In this document: positions 26,298-34,458 of the stretch, piece by piece
Layout: every line of letters starts with the position of its first letter
Position numbering within the stretch: the stretch's first letter is position 1
From: Blautia parvula
GTDB taxonomy: Bacteria; Bacillota; Clostridia; Lachnospirales; Lachnospiraceae
Length of the DNA: 64,000 bases
Direction of reading: 5' to 3'
NCBI RefSeq assembly: GCF_020215665.1
Contig: NZ_CP084061.1
Location: forward strand, 5,299,001 to 5,363,000
Notes under the pieces: generated by a model
Told to the model about the DNA's origin: nothing
Databases searched by the model: none
Seen by the model: the letters and a program-made list of their open reading frames with translations, nothing else
Translations under genes and position numbers: made by a program

Positions 26298-28023
26298 CAA
26301 ATACAGGGGCATTTGTCCGCCCCGCGATCAGTTTTCTGTGAGCCTTTCGTATCTTTTCCTGATACATGGCCAAAAGTCCGGGAAATTCTTTCCACTTTTC
26401 CAAATCCGCGTTTTGAGATAATTTTTCTTCCAGCAGATAGGCCTGGATGACCAGATGGTAATAGAGCTGGGAGTCCATGGATTCGGAGCGGCATATTTTA
26501 TCCAGAAGTTCCGTGACGGATTTATATTTATTCCATAACTGCCTCGTTGCTTTGGCGCGGCTGTAAGGGAGGATAATGCAGTTCAATATATAAGCCGCGG
26601 CTGCTCCTGCCAGAATGTAGCCAAGCCGGATCAGGAACATACTGCTCACAGCCTGAAAACCGAAACTGCCCGTAAAGACAGCGCCTCCCAGGGCACCTAT
26701 GGTGGAGCAGGCGAAGGTTTCCCTGTAATCCGTAAAATAAAAGGACAGGTATCCCGAGAGCATCATGGCAGCCGTCCGTCCGGCCGGGGACGGGATCAGA
26801 GAATAGATCACAACAGATAAGATACCGCCGGTTATGGTGGCGAGTATACGCTTTTTCATTTTGGCGGGAACATCGTCTGCGTAGGGCAGGGAGACAGAGG
26901 CCAGGGTAAACAGAAGCCATTTGCCGTGAGGCAGGCCGAGATACTGTACAAGCAGGGTGGCGCAGGACAAAACAAACGCGGTACGGAAGGCATAGACGGC
27001 TCTTACAGGGCTCAAATCAAGCGCTGCCTGCAGACGCACCTTAAAGGAGAGGGCGGTTTTCCTGTAATGTGTTTTGTTCAGCGGGTCAGTCATGTGCAGG
27101 AGTCTGTCCTGTGTATACTGCAGGGTGCTGCGGAACAGACGGTCTGTTTTACTGTCTCCGCTGTCAGGAAAATCAGAGAAAACGGGGAGCGGAAGTTTTA
27201 CGGTATCCCTCTGCAGAAAGGCGCGGAAGGATTTAAGCTGGTCAGAGGTGTACAGCAGAATCGCCGTTTCCCGGTCAGACAGTTTCTCCGGCAGTTCATG
27301 GACCAGCATCAGCAGGTGTTCCAGTCCACGTCCCGCGGCGATCATGGAGAAGCTGGCGTCGGACACACACATGACTTTTTTCCTGCGCTCGTATACGGTT
27401 CTGCCAAGGCGGCAGAGCTTGCTGCGGATATCCGCAGGATTCGGTTCCTCCTCTGTCTCGCCCAGCCGATTGGCAATGAGTAGAGAGATGTCATCGATCA
27501 TTTCAGTCAGCACATCTTTTGCAGTCTCCACCACTCTTTTTCTTCCCATGATCCACTGATACAGCATAATAGACACAGCGCCGGCTGCCATACCCAGCAT
27601 TCTTTTCGGAAGCTGCGGTGCATTTACCGGAGAAATAAATATAAGGAATAAATAAGATAAAATATAAGGAAAATATATATGATTTGAATATTCATATGTA
27701 AAAGCATACAAAATTACCAATAATGTGATAAAATTAATGACAAAGGACAGAGGAGCGGGTAATGTGCTGACCCAGAATGCGGCAGCCGCCATCCAGACAA
27801 GTACCAGCGCCTGAATGAAAAGATGCCGGAAGGGTGTGGCAGTCAGGTCACGCACCATGGAGGCTGACATCATGATGGTAAAGATGACACCCACAATGGA
27901 GTTTTCGGGGCCGAATAAAATTTGAAATATGTTCACATAGAAAATGATGAAGATAAAACTCAGTGTGCTGAAACGAAAGTTATCTTTTATCACATTCGTT
28001 ATGTTCCGTTTACTTTTTGACAT
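26278..28023 (-). CDS. FUSC-family membrane protein (aromatic acid exporter-like)
   Basis: A 581-residue protein with two blocks of about five to six membrane helices (about 20-165 and 345-480), separated by a soluble region of about 180 residues, and a C-terminal cytoplasmic tail. This duplicated membrane layout is that of the FUSC/ArAE family, whose known members export hydroxylated aromatic acids. PHGKWLLFTLASVSLPY, the start of the second block, resembles the FUSC core. It is transcribed away from a MarR gene, the usual setting of a MarR-controlled exporter for phenolic or toxic compounds. Substrate not known. Confidence 0.8.
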   Translation of the reverse strand: MSKSKRNITNVIKDNFRFSTLSFIFIIFYVNIFQILFGPENSIVGVIFTIMMSASMVRDLTATPFRHLFIQALVLVWMAAAAFWVSTLPAPLSFVINFITLLVILYAFTYEYSNHIYFPYILSYLFLIFISPVNAPQLPKRMLGMAAGAVSIMLYQWIMGRKRVVETAKDVLTEMIDDISLLIANRLGETEEEPNPADIRSKLCRLGRTVYERRKKVMCVSDASFSMIAAGRGLEHLLMLVHELPEKLSDRETAILLYTSDQLKSFRAFLQRDTVKLPLPVFSDFPDSGDSKTDRLFRSTLQYTQDRLLHMTDPLNKTHYRKTALSFKVRLQAALDLSPVRAVYAFRTAFVLSCATLLVQYLGLPHGKWLLFTLASVSLPYADDVPAKMKKRILATITGGILSVVIYSLIPSPAGRTAAMMLSGYLSFYFTDYRETFACSTIGALGGAVFTGSFGFQAVSSMFLIRLGYILAGAAAAYILNCIILPYSRAKATRQLWNKYKSVTELLDKICRSESMDSQLYYHLVIQAYLLEEKLSQNADLEKWKEFPGLLAMYQEKIRKAHRKLIAGRTNAPVFEGGHLS

Positions 28024-28081
28024 ATATGTCTGCGTCTCCTTTTCTGATTCTTTTAACGTGTAAAAACTGCTGTTACAAAAT

Positions 28082-28136
28082 CAATATATATTGTAATACA
28101 AATATGATAGTCATATTTTATTTACTAATTTATTAG
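28082..28136. promoter_or_regulatory. Operator-like dyads in the FUSC-MarR divergent gap
   Basis: Three dyads are packed in an AT-rich stretch: CAATATATATTG (28082-28093, perfect), AAATATGA-TAG-TCATATTT (28100-28118, perfect 8-3-8) and CTAAT-TT-ATTAG (28125-28136). MarR dimers bind such palindromes, so these likely serve repression of the exporter and autoregulation. Confidence 0.6.
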
Positions 28137-28177
28137 AATAGCACGATTCCATATATTTGTCAACGGGGAGAAAAAGG

Positions 28178-28624
28178 ATGAAGACTGAAAAGATATCGGA
28201 ACAATTTGTTCAAAATCTGCTGCTTGTGATGCCTAACTGGCATGCCAAGCTGATCAAACCATTTAAGGACACACTGAACCGGGAGATGAGCCTGGAAACC
28301 TATTACTGTCTGGAAACCGTGAAGAGGTGCGGTGCCATTACCATGACAAATCTGGCCCGGGAACTGAAGGTGCCCAAGCAGCAGGTCACCAAGCTGATCG
28401 ACAAGCTGAGTGAATATCAGTTCGTGGAGCGTGTGAGCAATGAGAGGGACAGAAGGTCTGTCCGGATTCAGCTTACGCCGAAGGCCTCCGCTTATCTGGA
28501 TGAGTATTATCTGAAAAACAGGGTCTTTATACAGATGCTGGAGGAGCAGCTTACAGAAGAGGAGCTGCAGCGGCTGAATGAAGCCGCCCGGGTTCTGAAT
28601 GAGATACTTCCTAAGCTGAAATAA
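28178..28624 (+). CDS. MarR-family transcriptional regulator
   Basis: A 148-residue winged-helix repressor. The recognition helix region is MTNLARELKVPKQQVTKLIDKL (split about residues 57-78), and the wing has NERDRRSVRIQLT, the typical D-x-R-x-x-R motif. Helices at both ends would form the dimer. The ATG at 28178 is 7 bases after GGGAGA; an upstream TTG at 28157 has no site. Divergent from the FUSC gene, which it probably controls through the dyads between them; the ligand may be a phenolic acid. Confidence 0.9.
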   Translation: MKTEKISEQFVQNLLLVMPNWHAKLIKPFKDTLNREMSLETYYCLETVKRCGAITMTNLARELKVPKQQVTKLIDKLSEYQFVERVSNERDRRSVRIQLTPKASAYLDEYYLKNRVFIQMLEEQLTEEELQRLNEAARVLNEILPKLK

Positions 28625-28733
28625 CGGCATTTCCCCTAAATGCAACCGCCGGATGCGGGATTATACACAGGGATTGCTGGCACGCAACTGCCGTGTCTGT
28701 TATATTTGGGGAAAGAAAAAGGAGGAACAATAA

Positions 28734-29225
28734 ATGGATATATCAGAAAAAATACTGCAGCTCAGAAAGGCAAAAGGCTTTACCCAGGAGGAACTGGCAG
28801 AGAAGCTCAATGTTTCCAGACAGTCCGTTTCCAAATGGGAATCAGGCCAGTCTGTGCCGGAACTGGAGAAACTTGTGACTCTTTGCGAAGTCTTCCAGGT
28901 GTCCGCAGATTACCTGTTGAAACCCTCAGAACTGGATCAGCTTTCCATAAAAACGGAGATGCTGGAAAAACAGCAGCAGGAGCTTGCCATGGAGAGCAGG
29001 AAAAGGAAAGAGAAACAGTTCTGCATTTGGAGCTGTGTGGGGATTTATCTTACGGCATTTGCACTTTTGATACTTCTTCGGAATATTTCTTTAGAGAATG
29101 ATTTCCTCTGGAATATCTTTCCGGGATTTACGCTGCCGTTCATAATACTGGCGGTGGCCACAGCCGCTGCGATCATGGTCTGCCTGCGCCACAGAAACAG
29201 GCATGGGGCTGATTCGCGGCAGTGA
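28734..29225 (+). CDS. XRE-family regulator with membrane anchor
   Basis: A 163-residue protein. Residues 1-65 are a Cro/CI-type helix-turn-helix ([21 protein letters not shown]), followed by a short coiled linker, a basic stretch and two hydrophobic helices (about 100-120 and 128-150). A DNA-binding head with a membrane tail suggests a membrane-tethered regulator sensing the envelope. AAGGAGG precedes the start. It is a single gene with its own terminator; no target is evident, although the sigma factor operon follows. Confidence 0.85.
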   Translation: MDISEKILQLRKAKGFTQEELAEKLNVSRQSVSKWESGQSVPELEKLVTLCEVFQVSADYLLKPSELDQLSIKTEMLEKQQQELAMESRKRKEKQFCIWSCVGIYLTAFALLILLRNISLENDFLWNIFPGFTLPFIILAVATAAAIMVCLRHRNRHGADSRQ

Positions 29226-29246
29226 TCATTAAGGAATATTTTTACG

Positions 29247-29290
29247 GGCAGGTTCTGCGGTTCTAACCGAATCGGCAAAACCTGCCTTTT
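29247..29290 (+). terminator. Terminator after the XRE gene
   Basis: GGCAGGTT and AACCTGCC form an 8-bp stem around a 24-base loop that itself holds a small CGGTT/AACCG hairpin; TTTT follows, then a second T-run at 29295. Confidence 0.75.
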
Positions 29291-29299
29291 GTGATTTTT

Positions 29300-29327
29300 T
29301 GTAACCATTTTGGAAGAACAGGTACTA
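29300..29327 (+). promoter_or_regulatory. Candidate ECF-type promoter of the sigma factor operon
   Basis: TGTAACC, like the AAC-containing -35 of ECF sigma factors (for example sigma X), is followed 16-17 bases later by GGTACTA, about 20 bases before the sigma gene start. It suggests autoregulation. The -10 half is less typical. Confidence 0.4.
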
Positions 29328-29348
29328 ATTAGAAGAGGGGGTGGGAAT

Positions 29349-29858
29349 ATGCAGGAATTTCAGGAACTGTACGAAAAATATAGCCGGTATGTCTACCACT
29401 TTTTGCTGAAACTCACCAACTCCAATGCGGACCTGGCAGATGAACTGACCCAGGAGACCTTTTTTCAGGTATACCTTTCACTTCCGAAATACAAAGGAGA
29501 TTCCGGTATTCTCACCTGGATCTGCGGAATTGCGAAAAATGTCTGCCGCAGATATTATAAGAAGAATCCTGTCACAGTGGAGTTTTCTGGGATTGAATCT
29601 GAGCTTTTAAAGGGTGGTGGATTTCCGGGCATGGAGGAGAAAGCGGAACAGAGGGAGCTGTATACCCGTGCGGTGCAGGAAATCATGGAAATGAAAGGAA
29701 AATACAGGGAGGTACTGATTTACCGCCTGTTTTTTGATATGTCCTTTCACGAGATTGCTGAGATCATGGGGATAAAGGAAAATTCAGCGAAAGTGATCTA
29801 TCACCGGGGGAAAAATATGATCCGCGGTAGAATGGAGGAATATGGGGATGACAGATAA
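29349..29858 (+). CDS. ECF-type RNA polymerase sigma factor
   Basis: A 169-residue group IV sigma factor. Region 2 has DELTQETFFQVYLSLPKYKG and LTWICGIAKNVCRRYYKK (promoter melting and -10 recognition) and region 4 near the C-terminus has LIYRLFFDMSFHEIAEIMG followed by KENSAKVIYHRGK (-35 recognition). The ATG at 29349 follows a GAGGGGG site; the earlier TTG at 29310 is unlikely. The next gene, overlapping by 11 bases, encodes an anti-sigma domain, the usual translationally coupled pair. Confidence 0.93.
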   Translation: MQEFQELYEKYSRYVYHFLLKLTNSNADLADELTQETFFQVYLSLPKYKGDSGILTWICGIAKNVCRRYYKKNPVTVEFSGIESELLKGGGFPGMEEKAEQRELYTRAVQEIMEMKGKYREVLIYRLFFDMSFHEIAEIMGIKENSAKVIYHRGKNMIRGRMEEYGDDR

Positions 29859-30516
29859 AAGTTTTTGTCCGGCGGTTAAGGATTTGCTGCCCCTCTATGA
29901 AGACGGGGCTTTGAGCCGGGAGACAGAGGAACTGGTCAGCGGACATTTGAGGCAGTGCGGGGCGTGCAGGGCGTATTATGAAGAGATGAAGGGAGAGGAG
30001 CCCAATCGGGAGGAGGAAACTGAAGAGAGGATGCGGTACCGAAAGATTGCAAAGCGCATCCATTACAGACGCTTAGGGGCCGCAGGTCTTGTCCTTTTGT
30101 TATGTATGGGTATTTTTATTGTAACAACCAGCATGTTTCAGAGAGCCATTGTCTCAGGGGACTGCATGGCGCCCACAGTCAGAGACCGGGAGACTTATAT
30201 CATGAATAAATGGGCGTACAAAACGGGTGCACCATGCCGCAGGGATATCCTTGTATACGAGAGAGACGGAGTTTTCTATATCACCAGAGTGATTGGGCTT
30301 CCGGGAGAGCAGGTGGAGTTAAAACAGGGCAGCGTGTACATAGACGGCCGGTTATATGAGGAATCCGGAACGTATCCCGGGGACTGCTCCATGGAGCTGA
30401 CAGAGCTTGGAGAAAATGAATATTTTGTGCTGGAGGATAATCGGCAGGCGGCAGACGGGAAAAATCATATAATCAGGAAAAGTGACATTGCCGGCAAAGT
30501 GATGGTCACACATTGA
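29848..30516 (+). CDS. Anti-sigma zinc finger fused to signal peptidase I-like domain
   Basis: A 222-residue protein of unusual architecture. Residues 1-42 are a zf-HC2 anti-sigma domain (Cys7, then H33-x3-C37-x2-C40, in HLRQCGAC). One membrane helix (about 73-93) follows. Residues 100-220 match the outer domain of signal peptidase I: SGDCMAPT, MNKW, RRDILVY, RVIGLPGE, a VYIDG loop and ENEYFVLEDNR near the end. The catalytic serine of the usual GxSMxPT is Cys106 and the lysine of YxKRVIG is Thr146, so standard activity is doubtful. It likely holds the sigma factor at the membrane and uses the outer domain as a sensor. The ATG at 29848 is 8 bases after GGAGGA. Confidence 0.85.
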   Translation: MTDKSFCPAVKDLLPLYEDGALSRETEELVSGHLRQCGACRAYYEEMKGEEPNREEETEERMRYRKIAKRIHYRRLGAAGLVLLLCMGIFIVTTSMFQRAIVSGDCMAPTVRDRETYIMNKWAYKTGAPCRRDILVYERDGVFYITRVIGLPGEQVELKQGSVYIDGRLYEESGTYPGDCSMELTELGENEYFVLEDNRQAADGKNHIIRKSDIAGKVMVTH

Positions 30517-30525
30517 GGAGGGCAG

Positions 30526-31350
30526 ATGAGAGAAATCATCAAATTGAATCAAATTTCAAAGGTATATAACCATAAACAGATCCTGGATCAGGTCGACCTG
30601 TCCATATACGAAGGGCAGTCCATTGCGTTTACGGGGCATAACGGCAGCGGAAAAAGCACCATGCTCAAAATTATCGCCGGGCTTGTAAGACCTTCCGGCG
30701 GGAAGGTGGTTTACAGGGAAAAACTGCTGTTTCACTACGTGCCGGAACGTTTTCCGAAGATGAATCTAACGGCATGGCAGTATCTGAAGAGAATGGGGGA
30801 GATAGACGGGATACCCGGGAAGGTTCTGGCGGACAGATGCGAAAAATTGTTTGCTGATTTTTTCCTGACAGAGATGGTACATACCCCCATGAAAGATCTG
30901 TCAAAGGGTACCTTGCAGAAGATTGGTGTAATACAGGCTCTTCTGCGGAGACCACAGGTGCTGCTGTTGGACGAGCCGCTGTCGGGACAGGATATGGACT
31001 CCCAGATGGTATTCATTCAGAAAATGAATGCCCTCAGAGCGGAAAAGGTAACGCTTCTCATGTCCTGCCATGAAAAATATCTGGTTGAAAGTCTGTCGGA
31101 TACGGTAATGGCTGTGGGACACGGACAGGTGAATGAGGTTGACATAACTGCAGGGCTTTTCGCCAAAGAATATATCCTGTGGTTTGAAAGGCAGGAAAAT
31201 GCTTCTTGGCCGGAAGAATACCGGCCATATATCCAGATAGCGGGAAAGGGCTGCAGAGCAAGGATTCCGGAGCATGAGAGCAGCCGGATGATAGTGGAGA
31301 TGATCCGGCACGGATGGAAACTGAGGGGGATGAGTGATGCGCAGGTTTAG
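30526..31350 (+). CDS. ABC transporter ATP-binding protein
   Basis: A 274-residue ATPase subunit. Walker A is GHNGSGKST (about residue 38), the signature is DLSKGTLQK, Walker B is VLLLDEPLSG and the switch histidine is SCHEK. The C-terminal 60 residues go beyond the ATPase core. It pairs with the membrane protein whose start lies within its end. Being in the sigma/anti-sigma operon, it probably exports a lipid, peptide or antibiotic in response to envelope stress; the substrate is not visible. The ribosome site GAGGAGG is 4-6 bases from the ATG. Confidence 0.9.
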   Translation: MREIIKLNQISKVYNHKQILDQVDLSIYEGQSIAFTGHNGSGKSTMLKIIAGLVRPSGGKVVYREKLLFHYVPERFPKMNLTAWQYLKRMGEIDGIPGKVLADRCEKLFADFFLTEMVHTPMKDLSKGTLQKIGVIQALLRRPQVLLLDEPLSGQDMDSQMVFIQKMNALRAEKVTLLMSCHEKYLVESLSDTVMAVGHGQVNEVDITAGLFAKEYILWFERQENASWPEEYRPYIQIAGKGCRARIPEHESSRMIVEMIRHGWKLRGMSDAQV

Positions 31351-32065
31351 CGGATTAGTAAAATATCAGATGCAGCAGTATTTCAGTACAAGCAGGTTTG
31401 CCATGCCCTTTGCTGTACTTATGATCTTACTGTACAGTATCTATTCCTCCAGACCTGTGGGGGTGGTGGACAGTCTGATGGTTTCCTGCGTATTTTTATT
31501 CCTGCTCATGGTGTGGATCGGGGTTACGGCCTGTGACATGGAACATGAGGTTTCAGAACAGATATTGATCCTGCGGGTACAGAGTGCCTGGAAATATTAT
31601 AGCAGCCATGCATGTTTCCTGTTTCTGATTGGAATGATAAGCAGTGCCATAGCCATTCTCTTTCCTGTGATCATGGATCTGTGCAGCCGGGGGCAGCTTT
31701 TTGAACGGCCGCTTAAGGCGGCTGATCTGCTGTACGGTTTCCCGCTTATGTCCGTAAGTGCCTTTTTGGGAGGCGCGCTGGGAGAAATCTCACATCCCGG
31801 ATTGAACAGGAACAGGAAAACAACCATTCTATTTACCTTCCTGCTGGCAGTCACAGCGGTAACAAAGGCAGCCATACTGAAAAATGTTCCGGTGCTGGCT
31901 GTTCTTTTATGGGTGGTTCCTCCCATATCGGATGTGACGGCAATGTTCGCGGGGGAATCTTGTTTTTCTGTAAATAAATGCAGTACGGCATTTATTATTC
32001 TGCTCATATCTGGTATGATTTGGACAGTAGTAAAAATCATGGGACTGAAGAAAAAAGGATTTTAG
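31337..32065 (+). CDS. ABC transporter membrane subunit
   Basis: A 242-residue hydrophobic protein with about six membrane helices, no signal peptide and no recognisable catalytic motif; the layout is that of ABC-2 type permeases. It overlaps the ATPase gene by 14 bases and has GAGGGGG 7 bases before the ATG at 31337. The assignment rests on membrane pattern and position. It is the fourth gene of the sigma factor operon. Confidence 0.75.
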   Translation: MRRFSGLVKYQMQQYFSTSRFAMPFAVLMILLYSIYSSRPVGVVDSLMVSCVFLFLLMVWIGVTACDMEHEVSEQILILRVQSAWKYYSSHACFLFLIGMISSAIAILFPVIMDLCSRGQLFERPLKAADLLYGFPLMSVSAFLGGALGEISHPGLNRNRKTTILFTFLLAVTAVTKAAILKNVPVLAVLLWVVPPISDVTAMFAGESCFSVNKCSTAFIILLISGMIWTVVKIMGLKKKGF

Positions 32066-32085
32066 GCGGCAGAAAGGAGAGCACT

Positions 32086-32616
32086 TTGAGGAAAACAGTA
32101 TTATATATTGCGGAAAGTCTTGATGGGTTCATCGCGGCGCCGGACGGAGGTGTGGGCTGGCTGACAGAGCAGCATCCGGACGGCCTGGAGGAGGGCAGTT
32201 ACCCGGAATTTATCAGGACCGTGGACACGGTGCTCATGGGATATACAACGTATCACCAGATCGTTACTGAGCTTTCACCGGACAAATGGGCCTATGAGGG
32301 GATGCATACCTATGTGTTTACCCATAAGGAGATTCCGGATAAGCCGGGAATCTCTTTCACGGATGAAGCCCCGGAGGATCTTGTGGAGCGCCTGAAGGAG
32401 CAGCCGGGAAAGGATATCTGGATCTGCGGAGGAGCAGAGACAGCCGGTCAGTTGATTCGGAAGGACCGAATTGACTGTTACTGGATCACAGTGATTCCCG
32501 TGATTTTGGGAAAAGGCATCCGTCTGTTTGACGGGGAGAATCCGGAGCTGCAGCTTCGTCTTATTTCCGCTGAGAGTTATAACGGCATGACGGATCTGGT
32601 ATACCAGAGGAGATAG
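32086..32616 (+). CDS. Dihydrofolate reductase family protein (RibD C-terminal type)
   Basis: A 176-residue DHFR-fold protein. It starts RKTVLYIAESLDGFIA, has MGYTTYHQ and ICGGAETAGQLI (cofactor-binding glycine pair) and TVIPVILGKGIRLF, as in the YwjB/RibD-C family, whose substrate is often unknown. The TTG at 32086 is taken as start, since AAAGGAG sits 8 bases before and no ATG fits. It is 20 bases after the permease, so may belong to the sigma operon. True folate reduction is not shown. Confidence 0.82.
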   Translation: MRKTVLYIAESLDGFIAAPDGGVGWLTEQHPDGLEEGSYPEFIRTVDTVLMGYTTYHQIVTELSPDKWAYEGMHTYVFTHKEIPDKPGISFTDEAPEDLVERLKEQPGKDIWICGGAETAGQLIRKDRIDCYWITVIPVILGKGIRLFDGENPELQLRLISAESYNGMTDLVYQRR

Positions 32617-32643
32617 GAAGAGGGCAAAAGAGGAGGATATAAG

Positions 32644-33204
32644 ATGAAGGGATTTCAAAGGGAGGACAGGATGTTTTCCCTGTGCGGGCTGAACTGTATG
32701 CTGTGTCCAATGCAGATTGGCGGGTACTGCCCCGGCTGCGGAGGCGGCGAAGGAAATCAGTCCTGTGCCATTGCCAGATGCAGTCTGGAGCATGACAAAG
32801 TGGAATACTGTCACCAGTGCGGGGAATACCCCTGCAGCAGATATGACGGGATTGACGAATACGACAGTTTTATCACACACCGCCACATGAAAAGAGATAT
32901 GCAGAAGGCAGAGGAGGCGGGAAGCAGGGCATACGGGGAAGAGCAGGCAGAGAAAGCGGAGATTTTAAGATATCTTTTGGAGCATTATAATGACGGAAGA
33001 AAGAAAAATTTTTACTGTGTGGCAGTGAATCTTCTGGAACTGCAGGATATCAGAAATGTGATGAAGGAAATTGCAGGTATAGAAGGCCTGGATGAGCTTT
33101 CGGAAAAAGAGAGAGCTTCCTGTGCGGCAAAACTTTTCCAGGCAGCCGCCGCCAAACAGGGGATAGAATTGAAACTGAAGAAAAAGCCGGGAAAGAAGAA
33201 GTGA
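32644..33204 (+). CDS. DUF3795 domain Cys-rich protein
   Basis: A 186-residue protein whose first 70 residues hold ten cysteines in pairs (CGLNCMLC, CPGC, CHQCGEYPC), a likely metal or iron-sulfur site, followed by a charged helical region ending in a lysine-rich tail. This is the DUF3795 pattern, function unknown. AAGAGGAGG precedes it. It is 27 bases after the DHFR-like gene, and a terminator begins at its last codons. Confidence 0.8.
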   Translation: MKGFQREDRMFSLCGLNCMLCPMQIGGYCPGCGGGEGNQSCAIARCSLEHDKVEYCHQCGEYPCSRYDGIDEYDSFITHRHMKRDMQKAEEAGSRAYGEEQAEKAEILRYLLEHYNDGRKKNFYCVAVNLLELQDIRNVMKEIAGIEGLDELSEKERASCAAKLFQAAAAKQGIELKLKKKPGKKK

Positions 33205-33219
33205 AAAGCCGGCTTTTTT
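33184..33219 (+). terminator. Terminator at the end of the DUF3795 gene
   Basis: AAGCCGG within the last codons pairs with CCGGCTT after the stop, followed by TTTTTT. Confidence 0.75.
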
Positions 33220-33333
33220 CTATTTTCATTTATCGCATATTTTGATAAAATGGAACACAGAACGCGGGTTTAGCCGGAAAGGGGCGGACAACGTGGAAGA
33301 AAGAGACAAGAGATAAGAAGGCAGGAAAAGAAA

Positions 33334-34053
33334 ATGGAAGGAAAGAAAAAGAGAATTCTCCGTGCATTCCGCGCGGCATTTCCCTATACCATCCCTATTT
33401 TTGCAGGGTTTTGGTTTGTGGGGCTGACGTATGGTATTTATATGAATGTATCGGGGTTCAGTTTTTGGTACCCTATGATCATGAGCCTGACAATATTTGC
33501 AGGCTCCATAGAATTTGTGGTGGTCAACATGCTGCTTGGGGCGTTTAACCCGCTTCAGGCTCTTGTGATGACTCTTATGATAAATGCAAGGCATTTATTT
33601 TACGGCATTTCTATGCTGGACAAATACAGGAACACGGGCTGGAAAAAAGGATTTCTGATTTTCGGAATGTGTGACGAGAGCTTTACCATTAACTATACGG
33701 CAAAGATACCGGAGGATGTGGATGAGGGCTGGTTTATGTTCTTTGTGACGCTGTTGAATTATCTCTACTGGTTTTCCGGCGCCACTTTGGGAGGTATCTT
33801 CGGTTCCCTTCTGAAATTCAATACAGAAGGGCTTGATTTTGTTATGACGGCCATGTTTGTGGTCATCTTTATGGAGCAGTGGCTGAAGGAGAAGAACCAT
33901 GTCAGTTCCCTTCTGGGGCTTGGCCTGTCTCTTCTGTGCCTGCTGGCGTTCGGGGCGGAGAATTTCATGATCCCTGCCATGCTGGCCATTATCAGCGTGC
34001 TGACGCTGCTTAGGAAACCCATTGAGAAAGAAAGCGAGGAAGTTTGCCAATGA
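33334..34053 (+). CDS. azlC: Branched-chain amino acid exporter, large subunit
   Basis: A 239-residue membrane protein of the AzlC family with about six to seven helices. The conserved [13 protein letters not shown] lies near residue 75, and [14 protein letters not shown] near residue 45. AzlC with AzlD exports branched-chain amino acids or their analogues. AzlD overlaps its end by 10 bases, so the two are made together. GGCAGGAAAAG is the ribosome site. No regulator adjoins, other than the MerR gene after azlD. Confidence 0.92.
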   Translation: MEGKKKRILRAFRAAFPYTIPIFAGFWFVGLTYGIYMNVSGFSFWYPMIMSLTIFAGSIEFVVVNMLLGAFNPLQALVMTLMINARHLFYGISMLDKYRNTGWKKGFLIFGMCDESFTINYTAKIPEDVDEGWFMFFVTLLNYLYWFSGATLGGIFGSLLKFNTEGLDFVMTAMFVVIFMEQWLKEKNHVSSLLGLGLSLLCLLAFGAENFMIPAMLAIISVLTLLRKPIEKESEEVCQ

Positions 34054-34376
34054 CTCTTACACAGCAGATCATAACCATAGCCATGGTGGTGCTTGGAACC
34101 GTACTCACACGTTTTCTGCCTTTTCTGCTCTTTCCGGCAGGAAAGCCTACCCCGAAATACATACAGTATCTTGGCAAAGTGCTGCCCGCTTCTGTTTTTG
34201 GGCTTCTGGTCATTTACTGTCTGAAAAATGTCAGTATTTTCACAGGCAGCCATGGGATACCGGAACTTCTGGCAATCCTGCTGGTGATCGCGCTGCATTT
34301 GTGGAAACGGCAGATGCTGTTGTCCATAGCGGGAGGCACTGTGTTTTATATGCTTTTGGTCCAGAATGTTTTTTGA
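34044..34376 (+). CDS. azlD: Branched-chain amino acid exporter, small subunit
   Basis: A 110-residue AzlD-family protein with three to four membrane helices (TRFLPFLLF near the start, [13 protein letters not shown] in the middle and a hydrophobic C-terminus). It is the partner of AzlC, overlapping it by 10 bases. Length is typical. Confidence 0.9.
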   Translation: MPMTLTQQIITIAMVVLGTVLTRFLPFLLFPAGKPTPKYIQYLGKVLPASVFGLLVIYCLKNVSIFTGSHGIPELLAILLVIALHLWKRQMLLSIAGGTVFYMLLVQNVF

Positions 34377-34385
34377 GAAAACGTA

Positions 34386-34416
34386 TTGACTCTCCCACAC
34401 TGTTACACCCTATACT
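34386..34416 (+). promoter_or_regulatory. MerR-type promoter with 19-bp spacer
   Basis: TTGACT and TATACT are separated by exactly 19 bases, the overlong spacing that MerR activators twist into an active form. It lies 42 bases before the merR-type gene and suggests autoregulation. Confidence 0.75.
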
Positions 34417-34433
34417 GTAAGTGAGCTCAGAAA

Positions 34434-34447
34434 TTCACATATGTGAA
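34434..34447. repeat. Perfect 14-bp palindrome before the MerR gene
   Basis: TTCACATATGTGAA is a perfect palindrome in the leader, ending just ahead of the ribosome site. It may be a second operator or block ribosome access. Confidence 0.6.
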
Positions 34448-34458
34448 AGGTGGAAACT

